DNA of 7,717 bases from Methanosarcinales archaeon (GTDB lineage Archaea > Halobacteriota > Methanosarcinia > Methanosarcinales > Methanogasteraceae), in the NCBI GenBank assembly GCA_030609345.1, contig JAUWCK010000044.1, positions 1 to 7,717 on the forward strand, in the 5' to 3' direction. The stretch's first letter is position 1, and every line of letters begins with the position of its first letter. This document shows, one piece after another, positions 5,491 to 7,717 of this stretch. The notes under the pieces were generated by a model. That model was not told the DNA's origin, ran no database searches, and saw only the letters and a program-made list of their open reading frames with translations. The translations under genes and the position numbers were made by a program.

Positions 5491-7717
5491 TCACTGCCGC
5501 GCCTCAATGTAGATCGCAGGTCTCATGGGTTCCGCAAATCTCCGCTTACCCTGTGGATCAATGTCGTCTCCTGCGGAATCAGCATCCATGACTTCGACTG
5601 CGCAGTTAAACTCCTTCCCGATGAAACCTGTGGATTCCAAGAGTACATCCAGTTCATCCACCGGATCGATGAAGTCTGCGACCTGTTCATCGCTCCATCT
5701 CTGCACCTCCTTGGCTAACGACTGCACAAACTTCGGAACCTCTCGTGCATGTTTCTTGATCTCGGGATCCTGCATCAGATCCTTCATCAGAGACCCCATC
5801 TCCAGTTTCCCGGACTGCTTCGCCAGAAGAACCGCCTTGAATGCGGCGTTCTTCCAGACAGGAGCTGTGAAGAGCGTGATCTTCCCGGGCTTTATCCCTG
5901 CCACTCTGGTGATCTCCTCGATGTCGCCAAGCGTGTTTTCCACCAGTTCCTCTGCTCTCTCGGCATCTCTGTCGATTAGACTTAGATCCGGGATCGGATA
6001 CTCTGAAAGCGAGACTAAAACGTCGCTTCCCGCCGCCTCCCACAACTCCTCGCAGACATGCGGCGTGAACGGAGCCATCAACCGGATCCAGACGCTTGCA
6101 ATATCTTTCAGGGACGCTGTGCCGCCTCTCCGCTGGTACCACTTAAGATCGTTCATCAGCAGGTAGAATGCATTCTGAAGCGCATGTCTCGTGCGAAGCA
6201 CATCGAGAGCCGTGCTCGTTTCTGCAATCCTGTGCTGGAGACGGCTCATCATCCACCTATCGATGATCTTTGACTCTTGCTCTTGCGCTCCGCCGGCATC
6301 CGGCTCTGGCATCTCGACGATACCACGTACAGTATTGTAGAACCGCTCCAGTTGCTTATGCGTGCTTTTGGCGCCCTCTGATCGCCAGTCCGCATCCTGC
6401 GTCTGCTCAGCAGCGCCGAGGATGTAGAGCCGCACCACGTCAGCACCGTAATCATCAATCGACTGGTTAAGCGTGAGCAGAGGTCCTTTTGACTTGCTCA
6501 TCTTCTCTCCTTCAAGAGAGACAAAACCATTCACCGCGATCGCTTCTGGCAGCTTATCCTCAGGAAAGATGGCTACGTGGTGGAAGAGGAAGAATAAGAG
6601 ATGATTTGGGACGAGATCCTTCCCTGACGACCGGATATCGACCGGATACCAGTACTCAAAGTCGCTGTGTATCTGCTCTATGAGATCCGGGTCGACAGGC
6701 GTGCCATCCGCGCTTCCCTCCCCAAGCAGCACATAATCAAAGAATTCGGGCGTGAGTTGTTCCACATTCAGCCGGTCAATATACTTTGAGATAATGTAAT
6801 ACGCCATATAAATCGTCGAATCCGCAAGAGACTCGATGAGCCACTCGTTATCACACGGAAGTCTCGTTCCAAGTCCTTTTTTGCGGGCACACGCCTTGTC
6901 CTTCAGCCAGTCGATCTTGTTCTCGAACTCAACGCGCAGTTCTTCAGGGATGATCCGCATCCGGGCGAGGTGGGCATACACCTTAGCCTTCCAATCAGGA
7001 TCCGAATAGTTGAGGAACCACTGATCCTTGACCATCTTCACAACGCAGGTCGTCCCGCATCTGCACACCACAGGCAGTTCGCTGAACTCGTAAAAGACGT
7101 CTGCAAGGTTCTCTTCAATGAGGTCACGTGTCAGGACGTCCTTTATCTTCGAGACCGGAGTCCCGCTGTACTTGCCTGTGTTCTCCTTGAGCACCCCGTG
7201 GTGAAACTCCCTCCTGTAAACGAGTTTTGTAGCCTTCTCTGCAAGTGGATCCGACTGATCCTTGACGCCGAGTTCCTCCACAATCTCAACAGCAGGGAAC
7301 TCACCCATCCCAGAAACCTCGATAAGCGAGATCAGCTCGATGTCTGAGAGATCGAGGATGCCGTATTCGATGAGTTCAACCCCTTTAAGGTCCCTAAGCG
7401 CCAGATAGTCGTAAGGCGCATGTGCCGGAACGCTCATCACGACCCCGCTCCCGTTTGCAGGATCAACAAAACTTGCAGGCAGGATCAGCACATTATGCTC
7501 GATCACCGGATTTCGGGCAGTCTTTCCGATGAGATCCTTCCCGCTGATCTCCCCGATCCGCTCGACCTCTTTATCAGTGTAGGTCAGTTTCCGGTACGCT
7601 TCCTCAGAAACGATCCACTGCTCGGAATTGACGCTGACTTTCACATACACGACATCAGGATTGATCCAGAGGTTCGTAACACCGAATACGGTTTCAGGGC
7701 GGAGCGTTGCGCATGGA
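5491..7717 (-). CDS. leuS: Leucyl-tRNA synthetase, archaeal type (N-terminus outside window)
   Basis: Class I synthetase that charges tRNA-Leu with leucine and edits mischarged tRNA. 741 residues are visible; the frame runs through the right edge, so about 200 residues with the HIGH motif are missing, consistent with the ~950-residue archaeal family. The visible part opens inside the CP1 editing domain with TLRPETVFG (4-12) and continues with GSGVVMSVPAHAPYDY, a cysteine-bearing CRCGTTC segment before KMVKDQWFLNYSDPDW, the signature loop GEKMSKSKG (KMSKS at 6490-6504), an anticodon-binding helical domain with WIRLMAPFTPHVCEELWE, and a C-terminal domain ending RRFAEPMRPAIYIEARQ. In archaeal LeuRS this tail contacts the long variable arm of tRNA-Leu. 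The internal GTG at 7650 is not the start. The last 168 coding bases before the final four codons are duplicated at 3834-4001. Confidence 0.97.
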   Translation of the reverse strand, partial: PCATLRPETVFGVTNLWINPDVVYVKVSVNSEQWIVSEEAYRKLTYTDKEVERIGEISGKDLIGKTARNPVIEHNVLILPASFVDPANGSGVVMSVPAHAPYDYLALRDLKGVELIEYGILDLSDIELISLIEVSGMGEFPAVEIVEELGVKDQSDPLAEKATKLVYRREFHHGVLKENTGKYSGTPVSKIKDVLTRDLIEENLADVFYEFSELPVVCRCGTTCVVKMVKDQWFLNYSDPDWKAKVYAHLARMRIIPEELRVEFENKIDWLKDKACARKKGLGTRLPCDNEWLIESLADSTIYMAYYIISKYIDRLNVEQLTPEFFDYVLLGEGSADGTPVDPDLIEQIHSDFEYWYPVDIRSSGKDLVPNHLLFFLFHHVAIFPEDKLPEAIAVNGFVSLEGEKMSKSKGPLLTLNQSIDDYGADVVRLYILGAAEQTQDADWRSEGAKSTHKQLERFYNTVRGIVEMPEPDAGGAQEQESKIIDRWMMSRLQHRIAETSTALDVLRTRHALQNAFYLLMNDLKWYQRRGGTASLKDIASVWIRLMAPFTPHVCEELWEAAGSDVLVSLSEYPIPDLSLIDRDAERAEELVENTLGDIEEITRVAGIKPGKITLFTAPVWKNAAFKAVLLAKQSGKLEMGSLMKDLMQDPEIKKHAREVPKFVQSLAKEVQRWSDEQVADFIDPVDELDVLLESTGFIGKEFNCAVEVMDADSAGDDIDPQGKRRFAEPMRPAIYIEARQ
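5503..5670 (-). repeat. Direct repeat, copy within intact leuS
   Basis: The leuS-resident copy of the 168-bp direct repeat that recurs at 3834-4001. It encodes IDPVDELDV through AIYIE of the LeuRS C-terminal tail. Similarity ends sharply at 5670 on the upstream side; on the other side only the position of the stop codon and a few bases are shared. Confidence 0.9.

Noticed and set aside
5525..6166. Long open frame on the + strand opposite leuS
   Set aside because: Ser-rich, low-complexity antisense shadow of a clearly real leuS reading frame; no ribosome binding site or recognisable motif.
5491..7650. Complete leuS gene starting at GTG 7650
   Set aside because: The frame continues upstream to the window edge with the conserved editing-domain motif TLRPETVFG, so 7650 is an internal Val codon.

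Overview
The window reads as chromosomal DNA from a euryarchaeote, most likely of the methanogen/ANME kind. The evidence is a prefoldin alpha subunit, the archaeal ribosomal protein LX (L18a/L20e), an archaeal-type FtsY, an archaeal-type leucyl-tRNA synthetase with the C-terminal tail typical of that lineage, a DUF2124-type protein (a family I know mainly from methanogens), GTGAT Shine-Dalgarno sites complementary to the archaeal 16S 3' end, and TATA-like boxes. The species cannot be fixed from sequence alone.

Layout. The left edge (2-163, +) holds the tail of an unidentified gene that overlaps the start of an aspartate kinase (148-1545, +). The kinase converges on a long series of minus-strand genes. 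Read in their own direction these are: leuS (7717 to 5491, N-terminus outside the window), a membrane-anchored TPR protein (5433 to 4030), a displaced copy of the leuS 3' end (4001 to 3822), a promoter-like region, and then a tight four-gene cluster: DUF2124 protein (3720 to 3253), rpl18a (3246 to 3058), pfdA (3061 to 2621) and ftsY (2621 to 1617). The cluster joins are a 6-nt gap, a 4-nt ATGA overlap and a 1-nt TGATG overlap, so translation is probably coupled. The cluster links a ribosomal protein, a chaperone for nascent proteins and the receptor that brings ribosomes to the membrane, which is a familiar archaeal grouping.

The most unusual region is 3822-5670. The last 168 coding bases shared with leuS (5503-5670) occur again at 3834-4001 in the same orientation, without gaps and with 20 mismatches (148/168 identical by hand count). 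Between the copies lies one gene, the TPR protein. It looks AT-richer than its neighbours and contains its own recent internal duplication, a 2-TPR (204-bp) unit. The arrangement resembles an insertion at the 3' end of a housekeeping gene that left that gene intact and pushed a second 3' end to the far side. The alternative is the remnant of a tandem second leuS. I see no integrase, transposase, CRISPR array, tRNA or rRNA in the window.
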